DNA from: Grifola frondosa
Lineage: Eukaryota > Basidiomycota > Agaricomycetes > Polyporales > Grifolaceae
Assembly: GCA_001683735.1 (NCBI GenBank)
Contig: LUGG01000011.1
Span: forward strand, 1,612,001-1,676,000
Direction: 5' to 3'
Length of the DNA stretch: 64,000 nt
In this document: piece after piece, positions 45,236-56,980 of the stretch
How positions within the stretch are numbered: position 1 is the stretch's first letter
Layout: every line of letters starts with the position of its first letter
Translations under genes and position numbers: made by a program
Notes under the pieces: generated by a model
What the model saw: the letters and a program-made list of their open reading frames with translations, nothing else
Told to the model about the DNA's origin: nothing
Databases searched by the model: none

Positions 45236-45673
45236 TCCAACTCCGGGCTTGCCTCGACCGGATGCGATCTAACGTATGATTTTTAACAATTCGTCATCGC
45301 TCACAGTGAACATCGACGATGAACGTTTAGAATATTGAATTCTAGCCATTAAATTCGACTCAACGGACGGAATGTTCAACGGAGATCAGCAGACTCGTAG
45401 CAAGCGGAGAAGTTTGTAGCCGAGATATTGGCCTGAAAAAAGGCTAATTAAGCTAGTAAGCTCTAGTAAGTTACTGGTATAAAGGAATCGGTCACTTGAC
45501 CACCTGTTACTTATTAATGGACACTTATCCTGGTAAGTAAAGTCGGTTCGGCTTCTGGAAGTGCCCGCACGAATCATGAATCTCCTTTAGCGCTCGAGAG
45601 AACCATCATATGAACGACGATTTCAATATGCATTGCAGCTGCTACGCTGAGCTACGGTCTACCCATCCCCGCC
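45236..45673. promoter_or_regulatory. Divergent HEM13/SDR promoter region
   Basis: 438 bases between two divergent starts. No distinct site recognised. Confidence 0.4.
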
Positions 45674-46872
45674 ATGTCCTCATTCCAAATCTCGAACCTC
45701 TTTGACGTGTCAGGAAAGGTCGTCTTGATCACAGGCGGTAGCAGAGGAATAGGCAAGATGGTACGCACAGCGTGGTATCTGACACGGACTACTTTAATGA
45801 CATCTCATGCACGAATAGATCGCTACTGGTTTCGTGAGGAACGGTGCCAAGGTTGGTTGCTGGACGCGCATTTATTGCTGTTGCTGACCACGCTGCATGC
45901 GAAGGTGTACATCTCTTCTCGTTCAGAGAAAGACTGTGAGGCTACCGCAAAGGAGCTGAACGCGCTCGGCCCCGGCACCTGCATCCCCTTACCTGCGGAT
46001 ATGCAGCAACTCGAACATGTGGACAGGCTTATCAAAGAGCTCAGTGCAAGAGAGAAGGCTCTGCACGTACTGGTGAATAATGCAGGCGCGGCCTGGGGGG
46101 ATACTCTCGAGGATTACCCTGTTAGTACGAACCCGCGATCTTGAAACGAGCGACGTATCTCATCTGAAACTTGATAAACAGGATACCGCATTTACCAAAC
46201 TTCTGACTCTTAACGTTCACCGGGTCTTCACTCTGACTCAGAAATGCCTCCCGCTCCTCCGGGCGGCTGCAGAACAAGGCGGGGTGGTCGGAGAAGTCGT
46301 CTACAAGGACCCGGCCCGGATAATAAATGTAAAAGTTCAGACTCGCTCTCCAGATCAAACTATATGCTGACCTTTCCAACGACCAGATCGGCTCGGTCGA
46401 GGGTCTCACCGTGCCAAACCATGAGACATACGCCTACTCAGCGTCGAAAGCCGGCTTGCACCACCTGAGCCGCCACCTTGCAGGTCGACTCGGCTGGGAG
46501 GGCATTACGAGCAATACCATTGCCTGTGGTATGTGCTGTCCAGTCACTTGCATACCGTCCAGTCGCTGAACACCTTGCATTCTCAGGTCCCTTTGAAAGC
46601 AAGAGTACGCAATATATTATACCCCGCAATTCCCGTCTGACCTCTCTTTTTCAAATATCTCATCTCCAGTGATGGCCCAGACTCTCCGCGAAATCGGAGA
46701 TGTTATTAGGAATAGGATTCCGCTGCAGCGCATCGGCGCTCCCGAGGACATCGCAGGCACTGCTATATTCCTTGCTAGCCGTGCGGGATCGTACGTTAAC
46801 GGCGCGACTATTGCACTCGATGGAGGCTCGCTCGTGGGCATGCAGATCATGAATCCGAGTACAAAGCTCTAG
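45674..46872 (+). CDS. Short-chain dehydrogenase/reductase (3-oxoacyl-ACP reductase/RhlG-like)
   Basis: Cytosolic NAD(P)(H)-dependent oxidoreductase. Start ATG 45674 (MSSFQISNLFDVSGK). Cofactor motif TGGSRGIG, then exons IATGFVRNGAK and VYISSRSEKD. The NNAG motif is near 46075, and the catalytic YSASK is near 46440 (Tyr and Lys present). The C-terminal LQRIGAPEDIAGTAIFLAS and GATIALDGGS are typical of the family. About six introns fit without frameshifts. The stop TAG is at 46870-46872. Closest by look to fungal rhamnolipid-type RhlG/FabG-like SDRs; substrate unknown. Confidence 0.9.
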
Positions 46873-47468
46873 GCAAATTCTGTCATTCAATGACGGAACA
46901 CTACTTTACGCATGGAAGCTAAATTTTAAACTCTCAGTTTTGGATGACTCACTCTCGTCTGGTCGGTCACGCCCGTTGTGAGTCAAGCTCATAACTTGGC
47001 TGTGCTATTCGTTTAATCACCCACAAGTGCTGGTGGTGGAAATTATCAATACTTATTTGTGTTTCCTTATCAAACGGAATGCGTCGGTCCGGAACACCAT
47101 TCGTCTTCACCAAGTCTGCTGAATGGATCCAACTGCTCAGATAGACATATGTACATCAATCGTGGCCACGGTGGTACTTGAATAGGTCTCTCTGCGGAGA
47201 ACACAATGAACTTTTACTTCGAGCCATGAATTAAGTCATTATTTGTTTGAAATAGCACGAGTTCGGGGAGGTGGATTTTCGCGTTTAGATCTTAGCGCCG
47301 AAATTGTTATCAAGTGATAAGGGTTATCAGAAGTTATCGCGGCGGCCGGAAACTCGGCACGATATTTTTGTGTGAGAGCTCGAGTCTTCGAAATCGCTCA
47401 TCCTCAAAAACGCACCATGCTGACTATGCTACCCTCTGCATACTTCTGCACCCGCTCCGGATACAACT
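46873..47468. other. Intergenic between SDR and MFS4
   Basis: Contains the MFS4 promoter. No gene seen. Confidence 0.5.
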
Positions 47469-49828
47469 ATGTCCCAGCCATCTCCCCCAGCCATGGAGAG
47501 GATGGTGTCTATTCCCGAATCTGCAGTTGATACTCTGCCTGCTAGCGAACAAGCTGAAGACAAGGTCTCCCACCATAACAAAGACCTGGGGTTTCTACCA
47601 GTACCGAAACATCTGCGATATGACCCGGAGCATCCTGCGCATTTTGGGCTCCTGATGAATGTTACGTTTGGCATCGCAAGTACATTTCGTAAGTAGAACG
47701 ATTGTTCTGAAATTGTCCTGCTAACTGTTCATAACAGTTGTCGCGAACCTTTATTATTGTCAACCACTATTAAGTAAGTCCTACTTCAAATTTTGAAATC
47801 TGGGATAGATGGCTGTAATAAAAACTAGCACTATATTTGCCCGAGAGGTCTTCTCAACGATGATTCGACAAGGAGCGGTCTTTGGGCCGGTCGAAAAATC
47901 GTTGAAAAATTGTGCCATCTATCCCCATGGGATTTCGAGCAAATCATGTGTCAGTATTGTTTCCGGTCTTGCGTGAATTATGCACCCCCTCGCTAGATCT
48001 GACCAGTGTTGCGTCTCTGCAGCTGGTTCAGAGACCAGTATGTCACCTATCCCGCAGTACTGCATTACTTGCTCGAAAGCAAGGGTAACGGTGGACCTGT
48101 GGAAGGTGCAAGGATTTTGATGAGCTTCTGAGCAAAGTTGTAGACAGTATATTTACAACTGTCTGCGACCTTGCACCCTGCCGGACGATTTGCAGTACCG
48201 CATCCTTCGAATTCATTACGCAACTAGTCCAAGTCACATTACTGACTGAATGCATACGGATAGTCCAGTTTTCGAAATCTTTTGACGTCTCTTATGATGA
48301 GGTCTCTCGGATACCTACGTTAATCCAGGGAGGGTGAGTCGTTCTATCGTCTACACTATTTCATCGCGCCAAACGGTTTTACAGGTATGCGGTTGGTCTT
48401 CTGTTGATAACCCCCTTAGGCGACCTCGTTCGCCGCCGACCGTTAATCCTCCTCCTGACCTTCCTCTCCGCATCACTCTCCATTGGACTCGCGATTACAA
48501 AAAATCTCGCTGCTTTTGAAGCGATCTCCTTCCTTGTAGGTGTCGCCTCCGTCGTCCCTCAAATCCTTATGCCTCTCGCGGCAGATCTCGCCCCACCGGA
48601 ACGGCGCGCGTCTGCGCTTTCAATCGTGCTTGCAGGACTGCTCGCTGGTGTGCTCATTGCCCGAGTGCTTGCGGGGATTGTAGCACAGTTCGTATCGTGG
48701 CGTGTTGTATACTACATCGCGATCGGCGTACAGTATGGGGTGGTTGGGCTTTTCTATGTGATGCTTCCAGATTACCCGCGAAGAATAAGGGCGTGACATA
48801 CTTCGGAATTTTGTGGAGCATGGCGAAGTTTGCCGTGACGGAGCCGCTGCTTGTCCAGGCGGTGCTTATCACCATCCCGGCGAGTGCGTGTTTTACCAAC
48901 TTTTGGGTGCGTCTTATTGCATCTTACGTGTCTCTGTATATTCAATCTCGTGATCGGCGCAGGTTACTCTTACATTCCTGCTCGGTGGTCCACCCTATTT
49001 CTACTCTACGTAAGTCCCCCGTTAGTCCTCGTCTGCTTCTTTCTAATCTGTTCGACAGGCTGGTTATTGGTCTCTTCGGCCTCGTGGGCATTTTCGTGTC
49101 TCAATGGCTCCGCTTATCGGGCGGATTATCGATAGGCTCGTGCCGTGGTGTGCGACCGTGATAGCAGCCTCCGCGTTGTTCATCTTCCAGGCTATCCAGA
49201 TGGGCGCCGGTGGCGTAAACATCGCAGCAGTCATCATCGTGTGTTTCGGGATCGATGTGTTCCGACAGACACAGCAGGTTTCGCTCACGACCGCCGTATT
49301 TGGGCTCGACGCGAACGCGCGCTCGAGACTGAATGCTGTCGTCCTCCTTTCGGTACGCATGCCTAATCTCGGCAAGGCAATAGTGTGTGCTCATGCTTTG
49401 TCTAGTTGTTCATTGGCCAAGTTATGGGCACCTCTGTGGGCACGCAGGTGTTCGTCAAATACGGCTGGCGCCCTGCAGCGGCGCTCTCAGTTGCGTGGAC
49501 GGGGTGGACCATCCTCGTTATCTTGGCGCGCGGACCGCACGTCCCGCGTTATACGTGGTTTGGATATGAAGGCGGCTGCGAGCTGCGGAAGAGCAGGCTT
49601 GCCGAGAGGGAGAGGCGCCGCGAAGAGGAAGCTGCCGCAGCAGTAGCTGCAGATATCAATGCAAGTGGGGATGTGGAAGAGGAGGACAGAAGCGGACGGG
49701 ATCATACGGCGGAGGTTCGGGAAAAGACTGCCCAAAGTGAGGAGAAGCCGGAAGAACAGATGACGGGGCGCAGGATATCTGTCGAAAGACGGAACAGCAC
49801 CGAGAAAGACATATCGGAGATGGTGTAG
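47469..49828 (+). CDS. MFS transporter 4 (AraJ/YdhP-like)
   Basis: 12-TM major facilitator. Start ATG 47469, hydrophilic N-terminus, TM1 exon ending STF, then VANLYYCQPLL. After a 490-nt intron (47774-48263) the next exon reads QFSKSFDVSYDEVSRIP. Then come LGDLVRRRPLILL (TM2-3 loop motif), PLAADLAPPERRASALSI, YFGILWSMAKFAVTEP, GGPPYFYST, MAPLIGRIIDRL and FIGQVMGTSVGTQVFVKYGW. A long charged tail of about 90 aa, rich in Glu/Arg, ends at 49828. Two apparent single-base losses, at a C run near 48775 and a G near 49096, shift the frame in otherwise conserved stretches. Probably plasma-membrane efflux. Confidence 0.88.
47774..48263. repeat. 490-nt intron holding two inverted-repeat structures
   Basis: GGGATAGATGGC (47802-47813) pairs perfectly with GCCATCTATCCC (47914-47925). 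Inside it CAACGATGATTCGAC (47855-47869) pairs with GTCGAAAAATCGTTG (47890-47904). A second hairpin uses GGTGCAAGG (48105-48113) and CCTTGCACC (48169-48177) with an inner GACAGT/ACTGTC. Other introns in the window are about ten times shorter. Confidence 0.7.
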
Positions 49829-50141
49829 ATGATGTTACTTATTGGGCGATATCGATGTCCTTCCTAGATCTTCATAATACCTTGTGGAGATAGAACGCGC
49901 TCATACGATACCATAGACAGTCAAACAAGTCCGTGTGGTAATTTTACAGTGCAACACTATGAATAGAATTTTCCAGAATCCCATTCCGCTCGACCCCTCA
50001 CGAATCCTCACTATACGTAGGAGATGCATCACAAGTCATCACAGACTCAGTCCTCGAGAATGACGCCTCTTCCACTCCGCCTAACCGTTGGCCAGATTCA
50101 GCATGGAACATGGCCGCCTGCGGCACCGACAGTAGGCCTGC
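49829..50141. other. Convergent 3' spacer
   Basis: Lies between MFS4 and the surface-protein gene stops. No feature seen. Confidence 0.5.
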
Positions 50142-51487
50142 CTAAGCAGCCTCGCTCGCCGCCTGATTCGTGCTCGACAGTTCTACGTTCTGCACGGACG
50201 CGGCCAGGCTTTCTTGCGTTGGACTCGCATGTTGTTCGTATCCCTGGTGGCGGGGTGCGGTGGAAATCATTCGCCCTTCGCTGCCGCTCTCAGGCGGGAT
50301 CACTGACACGCTGGCACCGGAGTACTCAGATGTGTTGGGGAAGGAAACTTCAATAGGATCATATAGCTGGATCGAAGACTTCAAGTCATCTACTGGGGAG
50401 ATCGGTTGCGATTGAGGGGGTGCATGTGTGTTAAATGGGGTGATGAGTGGTTCCGAACCTGAGTTTGCAACATGAGATAAAGCAATATGACTCGCATGTG
50501 TTTGCGTACCAGTGTGCGTTGGACTCGCATGTTGTTCATACCCCTCGCGGCGGGGTGCGGTGGAATTCATTCTCCCTTCGCTGCCGCTCTCAGGCGGGAT
50601 CACTGACACGCTGGCGCCGGAGTACTCAGATGTGTTGGGGAAAGAAATTTCAGAAGGATCATATGGCTGGTGCGAAGACTTCAAGTCAAATACTGGGGAG
50701 ATCGGTTGCGATTGAGGGGGTGCATGTGTGTTAAATGGGGTGATGAGTGGTTCCGAATCTGAGTTTGCGACATGAGATAAAGAAAGCAATGTGACTCGCA
50801 TGTATTTGCGTACCAGTGTCGTGACCATTGAGGCGGAAATACTTCTGTTGCCACCCTCGCCTGAAGAAAAGGAATATAGAGCTAGCGCAAGTAGGGTTAT
50901 GCCGCCGATGACGCCCCCAATAATGGCTCCAGTGGGAATCCTCGAACATAATGCTACTCCGTCAGGTGAAGATGTGGTTGTTGCTGGCGATGATTGTGGG
51001 GGCTGAAGAATTTCTTGAGACGGAGGATATTTTATGTAGTCGAAGCAGAATGGGTAATCCGAGGACGCCTGGACCACATGGACTACGAGTGTGTGCTGCC
51101 CCTCTGCGAGCATCTCGTTGTAGAACCAAGTGCATTTGCTTGCCTGTTTGCTCACTTTAGGGGTTGTTGTGTAGTACGGTGCTAAGTTGTCAACAGAAAA
51201 TGTGGCCTGCACGGGGATAAGCGAGCCATTGTTTGCGAAGGTGTACCCATGCACCTCGATGGCGGTACCTGTATGGTTTACTATGTCAGCATAGCACTAC
51301 AAGGCAAAGCGCACGACTTGCCGTCGAATTGGTAGGTCAAACTTGCGGTCGAATTCTTCGCACAGGTGAGGGTATGTGAGTATGCATCGTCCAAGTCTTT
51401 TCTGGCCCAATCTCCACTGTACTGCATGCCTATGTCTGTGTCATCAACATAAATCCACTGCGTCCTGCTGGAACTCGAATCGGACAT
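50142..51487 (-). CDS. Single-pass transmembrane surface protein with tandem-repeat cytoplasmic tail
   Basis: Common agaricomycete architecture: an extracellular beta-rich domain (WIYVDDTDIGMQYSGDW at the N-terminus, later QHTLVVHVV), a Ser/Thr-rich stalk, one TM helix (IIGGVIGGITLLALALY near residue 185), and a long disordered cytoplasmic tail. Start ATG at 51485-51487. One intron near 51258-51310 uses a GC donor (GCAAGT) and restores FDG/TAIEVHG. The tail contains two about 100-residue repeats (EPLITPFNTHAPPQSQPISP is shared). It may act in wall sensing or adhesion; the molecular function is unknown. An upstream start with a signal peptide was not found. Confidence 0.75.
50216..50816. repeat. 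Tandem duplication, about 2 x 300 bp, inside the surface-protein gene
   Basis: Unit 1 about 50216-50515, unit 2 about 50516-50816, well over 90% alike by eye. Unit 2 has four extra bases (AAAG) near 50785, so the far end of the unit is read in different frames: THASHIALSHVA in unit 1, YMRVTLLSLSHVA in unit 2. Confidence 0.85.
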
Positions 51488-51913
51488 GGTGTAGCCAACA
51501 AGGGGATATCCTGACAAGTTGATAGTCAAGAGGAAGATGTGTTTGCTCACTGAGACCTGTGGATGCTCGTTGCCGAACAATTACATCACACATCAAATGC
51601 TCTCCTGCTGCCGCTCGCAATGGTCATGCCTGCCACTACATTCTTGCGCACAGCCGCGCATATCAATCATTGTGGCGCTGCGTAACGCGCCTTTCACAGT
51701 ACGTGAACCTGTGAATGTCGGATTAATTAATTTTCGCTTCTAAACGGACAAATCGATTGAGTAGGAACTTGAAGAAGAGGATATTATGGGGATACAACTG
51801 AGGCATGAAGACCAATCCTTGGAGGAGTATATATCAAGGAATGAATGGACTAAATGAGATGCTACGTCGTAGCCATATGCGATCATTGATTATACTGGTA
51901 TGTCAGAGCGGGC
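51488..51913. other. Intergenic between surface-protein start and EB1 stop
   Basis: No gene seen. Contains the promoter of the surface-protein gene. Confidence 0.5.
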
Positions 51914-53028
51914 TTAGAAGGTCTCTTCCTCATCGACTGTGCCCGGCTCAGGTACTTCGAAGCCCTCCTGTGATAGACGTTAGGATATCGTTTGAGATCG
52001 TAGATGAAACAGCACACTGGCCTCCGTGGAGTAGAGAATCTTTTGAATGTCCCGCAAGATTGGGTCATCCCTGCCTTCTGCTTCCAGGGTCTCAAGCTGC
52101 TGTTGCACAATGATTCTCGATGTCACGCAACTACAAGTTCATGTTTGGATCACGTGATGAATGATATATGTAAAGATGGATTGCACTCCATCAGCAACGA
52201 AACCAGAAAGAATAGAATTATGTAGGAGAAAAGGCGTACCTTTGCGAAATAAAAGTCGCGCTCTTTCTCCAGACCCTCCAGATGTGTCCCCATCTCTCGC
52301 AACTGTGCCTGCAAGTTCTGGACGGCCTCGTTGGGCTGCGTCGAACCTGCTCGATGTCCTGTAATCGGTGTTCGCCCACCAGCTCTAGCCGCGCCTACGT
52401 TGAGTGTACCTGCGCTTCCACGCGATGACGAAGGAGCAAGAGGCGCGATCGTAGCGGGCGTGTCTGTCGGCGCACCACGCCGCCTGCCGACAGCGTCATA
52501 GCCTTGCCCCCCAAAGTTGGTATCCCAAAAGCGCTTCGACCATTGCAAGAACTCTAGGTTGTCCCTAAAGTCAGACGACATACATGAGCATCAATGACTC
52601 GGACACAAGTCGAGCGACATGTCACGCACTGCATCTTGCACTTCACAAGCTTCTCTACAGGTATGGGCTACGTGCGAAGATGTATCGTGAGCGAAGATAC
52701 ATGCCGCTTTCAGTAATAAGGATGCTTGCCTTGTCGACCTTGTGGGACCTGAACACATTTTGGAGGATCTTAAAGTTGGCGATAAATTCATACTCATGTT
52801 TCGCGTTCATCTTGACTCGGGCCATGGGCACATCGCCTGTTGAAACGCAGACACGCTGTCAAGGTTACCAAACTGCAGCCCACTGAGCAGAAACCGAGTA
52901 CACTGACCAAAGATCGAGTCCATGATCTGACAGTACGCGCCACCAGTCCCGCATTGTTCAATCTTCGTGTAGTTGACTTGGAGGAGGTCGTTGAGCCATG
53001 CGAGGAGTTCCGTGCGTGATTCCCCCAT
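51914..53028 (-). CDS. EB1/Bim1/Mal3-type microtubule plus-end-binding protein
   Basis: Tracks growing microtubule ends and recruits partners. The N-terminal calponin-homology domain starts [16 protein letters not shown] at 53028 with [13 protein letters not shown], then [19 protein letters not shown] (split by introns), and [23 protein letters not shown] near 52530. A Ser/Ala/Arg-rich linker follows, then the coiled-coil EB domain ([19 protein letters not shown]) and the tail [17 protein letters not shown], resembling the EEY/F-type end bound by CAP-Gly proteins. The stop TAA is at 51914-51916. Relative to the family one extra A lies near 52114 (between DIE and IIVQQQLE). Introns are short. 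Confidence 0.93.
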
Positions 53029-54245
53029 GTCAGAACGCGTGAAAAATAGTCAGAATAAGAGTAGGATGAGTAGGATGGTGAACGATGAAGATCAAGATTC
53101 GCAGGAAGCCGCCTTCGAGCTCGTTTGTGCAGGTTTGTTCACGACGCGTCGGGAGCGCTCGTCGCCACAATCTCTCCTCCGTGACCGCGACCATCTTCTC
53201 TGTCCCTGCTCCAGTGAGTGTCTTGCAAATATCGACACTGTATTCGTGCCACACAACTTATGTGTATCTTCACCACAGTTTGAAACAACTGACAGCGTCC
53301 CGGAAGGCTTGAAAAACCAACATCCATTCACTGTGGCGCGTCGCCACTGGGCGGGAAGCGTGAAGTACCTTCACATTTTCCCACAAGTTCCTATAAAATT
53401 CATGCATATTCAGCAGTTTGTTTGAAAACTACATCAGTGTGTGTTCTTATTGCTCTGATAAATCTCTGGAGAAGGCCATAATTTGAAAGGCAAGTCTCGC
53501 TTCGCGTTATAGATCATCATAGCACATTGTGACATCCTAGCACTGTCGAAGCTTGGAAAGCCCCTTGGGAAAGCAGCTTTTAAGCATCACAGAAGAAGGT
53601 AGCAGTATCCTGTTCACTAAACCGTGAAATTTTGAGGTTGGGTCCAACTTCAAGCATACTTTATTCAATTGAGGATTCTCTCAAATCTTATCTTTTGTGC
53701 GTAACAATTTCCGTTAGATTCACAAGGAATATTTCGTGTGAACTCTGACTTTAGGCTGTAGAAACTGACGATACTCTAACCGGAGGCATTTGCGCACCAA
53801 GCTTCATCCCCACTGAGCATAGCCTGTGTAAGTAAAGTACCTCATCGTGATCACAGTTGATGTTGATTTGGACTCAGATCTTTCAGGCACGTATCTACGG
53901 CTATTGTCTCTACTAGCGCGCGCTACATAAGGCCAATTTCTAGAAGGTCAGTTTTGAAAAGTACAAAAAGCAGCCTGGTTTCATGTGTAGAGATAGGTTG
54001 ATATAGTTCAACAACTCGGTACCTCTTGACTGCGACACGCTAGATCCTTTCCTCCTGGGAGTGGCCAGCGTGAACTCCTTACCCAAAAACCTCTGTGTTT
54101 CAACAGTTGCGCATCGCGGACGTCCACTTCCATCAGACTGCACTATAGAAGGTCGATATATAGAAGGCAAGTCCTGCATCGTACCCGATTATTTCTACAC
54201 CATGTAACATCTCCGGCAGCTCAAGTATAACAAACAAGACTAGAA
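53029..54245. other. Divergent intergenic region of 1.2 kb
   Basis: Upstream of EB1 and of the F-box-like gene. Open frames overlap on both strands near 53030-53430 but none has motifs. Nothing else seen. Confidence 0.5.
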
Positions 54246-55366
54246 ATGGTCGTCTTTCCTCCTGAGGTCTACTCCAGAATCGTCAATAATGCATACAACG
54301 CTGACTTGCCTGCGCTATGTCGGACATCCAAGGTCCTGCAGCGCGCAAGTGAGGTCAGGCTATACGAACAGATGGCTCTCCGCGACCCAAAAACCGCCTA
54401 CCTCGCATGCACTAGTGTGATGGCACACAATGCATACCGCGCCGCCTACGTACGACGCTTGTGGATATATCAGGACACACGGCGCAGCTCCCGCAATCAA
54501 TCCGTACCCCTACCCCCACACTTCTGGCGGGCTATTCAGGATGCGCTCGCCCATATGGACAATCTCGAGGGCCTATTGATCCACGATCCTTCCGGCAGCA
54601 ATACGTGGGTCCTCAATTCGCCGGACTTCAGGTTTCAGCTGCGCGAGGCGAGCTTCCATTTGATTTGGGACGCCAATATGGTCGCATTCCTGGAGACCCA
54701 GCATAAACTGCGAAGCTTGAGCACAATGGATGCAGCCGAAGAAGGCCCGTTGCAACCTCTGGCGCTAGACACATTGCAATCTCTGGAGGCTTACAACGGC
54801 CCTGTGCTTGTCGTAGCGGAACTTCTCCCCTGTCCCCTCACGCACCTGCAAATAGCTGTAGACGAAGAAACCGCGCCCATTCTTCCCACAGTAGTCGCAG
54901 ATCTTGGTCGGGCGAAGAAGAAGCTCCGCGGACTTAACATTCTGTACTTGCCCGAGCACCTGGTTTTAGAAACGCTGCAGTTGATCTCGACATCTGTGTT
55001 CTCCTCGACGTTGCGGCACCTCGGCCTGCTCTCGTGGCCGGTGTGCGAGGTAAGCGGCGCATAGCCCCATCAATGTTTCATTTGCTGAACTAAATACAGC
55101 GTCATCGTGTCCATGGATGCTTGATGAACTTCCGCTGCCTCGCAGTGATGGAACTCGACCTCACGCGCTGGGACCCGCAGCCTAGTCTGCCGATGCAGCT
55201 TATGCTGGTGACGGAGCTGCACATATACTGCTCGTCGTTGCGACACGTCATCTTCTGGCTCGGGCCACATCGCATCACTTGGAGTCGACAGGAGGACGAT
55301 CAGTGGACGAACGTCCACCTACCGAACCGCCATCCTGTCCAAGACAATTGGTGGCGAAATGCATGA
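54246..55366 (+). CDS. F-box/LRR-like protein of agaricomycete type
   Basis: Start ATG 54246. The N-terminus FPPEVYSRIVNNAYNADLPA looks like a degenerate F-box (LPxE-type start), followed by Leu-rich segments (LEGLLIHD, LQSLEAYNGP, LRGLNILYLPEHL, LRHLGLLSWPVCE) at LRR-like spacing. One intron at about 55050-55100 leads to a second exon ending NWWRNA at TGA 55364-55366. Such proteins are strongly expanded in mushrooms and probably act as SCF substrate receptors, but the specific target is unknown. No frameshift seen. Confidence 0.7.
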
Positions 55367-56084
55367 GGTAGACGGGCGCCCCGGGTGCTGTGTGGTGCGG
55401 GAGGAGATAACGGACCAAAGGAGCTATATCAGGCCTAGCATGGGGTGGGCGATGGTTGGTTGGTGGAGTGATAATGTTCATGTATGTGCCACGGTGTATA
55501 TGTGTCCGCATGTCCTCCGCTGACATATCCGTATACCCCGCTATCATGCTCCGTGAAGTTGTGTACTCTGGCAGGAGTGGCTCCGGTGCAGAAGTGCGGA
55601 AGCGAGGCACGGTGTAGTTGACTCACGATATCCAGATAATCTATGCGTTTGTGTGCAACCTGTGTGATCCTTGCTTCGATGCTTCTTGCGATCCCGGAGA
55701 TGGGTGGCGAAATAGCGCGCCTCCGGGAATCTTCCCTTGCATATCTGACCTTTCCGAGCTGATACTCCCCATCGACAGCTATCTTGTCAGCGCCGCGGCT
55801 GGCCTGACTGCGCCTCCAGCAGTCGGATCTGGCCGCGACCGCACTCCTCGGAATGTCGCAACCTGTGACTGAGCCCGGCAACCTCCGTCTAGGGCGATTT
55901 TCGCCATATACGGCATGCCAACCCAGTGTTCAACAGCCGTGGCCAGCGCGTGGCGGCTGCGCCATAACCTCTCTTTCTCCCATATATTTGGCATGGAACG
56001 AATAACGGCAATGTGGCGTCTCTCATATACCCCCGGCCATCTGCAGCCCTGCTTTGTTCGTTTCACATCCCCAACTTCGTCTCC
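55367..56084. other. Intergenic, no gene supported
   Basis: A minus-strand open frame at 55435-55881 overlaps other frames and lacks motifs or expected codon pattern. Nothing else seen. Confidence 0.45.
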
Positions 56085-56684
56085 ATGTCCACTTCAATCC
56101 CCTCCACCCTTTCCTACTCCTCGTCCTGCTCTTCCTCATTCGCGTCTTCGTCCTCGCGTACATCCTACTCGTCGTTGAACATGCTTCCGACGCGCAAGCC
56201 AACACCATCAACGCCATCTATCGCGGCGCTTCCCAGCCTCGCACACTCACTATCGTCGTTCCCCACCATGACCTTCGTAACAAGAGACATGGTGCACTAC
56301 GGTCGAACGAAGGACGCAAGTGAAGCAAAGGTAAGGATGATGCCAACTGGCATCCCTTTACTCTACCCCGCGAATTTTACGTTATTGATCGTGGCGGCGA
56401 ACAGCTGAACTCGGCTCTTCGAAGAACGAAGCAACGACAAGACACCGGCCCCGACCCAACGGTTAGTGATCATCTATGCTTTGAAAGCCCGTGGCTTGAC
56501 CGTGGCGTCGGTTATCAATTGCAGCCACAGACTCGTCCGTCTTCAAAATCGAAGACATTATACCCCATATATGAGGACGACGATCACCTTCTCCTCATGA
56601 CACCTAAGAGATATAAAGTAAGACCGACGTTACCGTGCATCTGCCAATATGCTGAGCTTCTTCTAGGACAGGAAGGCGGCCTGA
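56085..56684 (+). CDS. Small Ser-rich hypothetical protein
   Basis: Three exons join in phase 0: 56085-56330 (MSTSIPSTLSYSSSCSSSF, Ser/Thr/Pro-rich), 56405-56617 (LNSALRRTKQRQDTG ... IYEDDDHLLLMTPKRYK) and 56667-56684 (DRKAA, TGA). Introns 56331-56404 and 56618-56666 have GTAAGG and GTAAGA donors. No known domain. The start could lie upstream in the same frame. Confidence 0.45.
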
Positions 56685-56980
56685 GACCTTCAGATTATGC
56701 GATATACCCCGCGCTGCTCTGAGATCAGCGCATACCGAATTTATGATCGATATCTGATTCCTTGGGGTTTTCATATTGCTTTCACCTTCACATTCGCATC
56801 CACATTTTCATATCCACTCGCACACAGAAGTCGGGGGCAAAAAGATTTGTAACGTATCGTAATAATGGTTAGTCAGACAAAGGGTATCGTAGCAGCAGTG
56901 TAGCAATCAGTGATATACTTATTGGAGACAAGAAAAATCGTCCGATAGCATCATAGTCCAGCAGACAGGGTTCATTCAAT
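56685..56980. other. Convergent 3' spacer before chitin synthase
   Basis: No feature seen. Confidence 0.45.

Noticed and set aside
53030..53430. Several frames upstream of EB1
   Set aside because: They lie in the expected EB1 promoter/5' UTR, overlap on both strands and have no motifs.
55435..55881. 148-codon minus-strand open frame between F-box-like gene and small Ser-rich gene
   Set aside because: No motifs, overlaps other frames of similar length and lacks introns or context; not distinguishable from chance.
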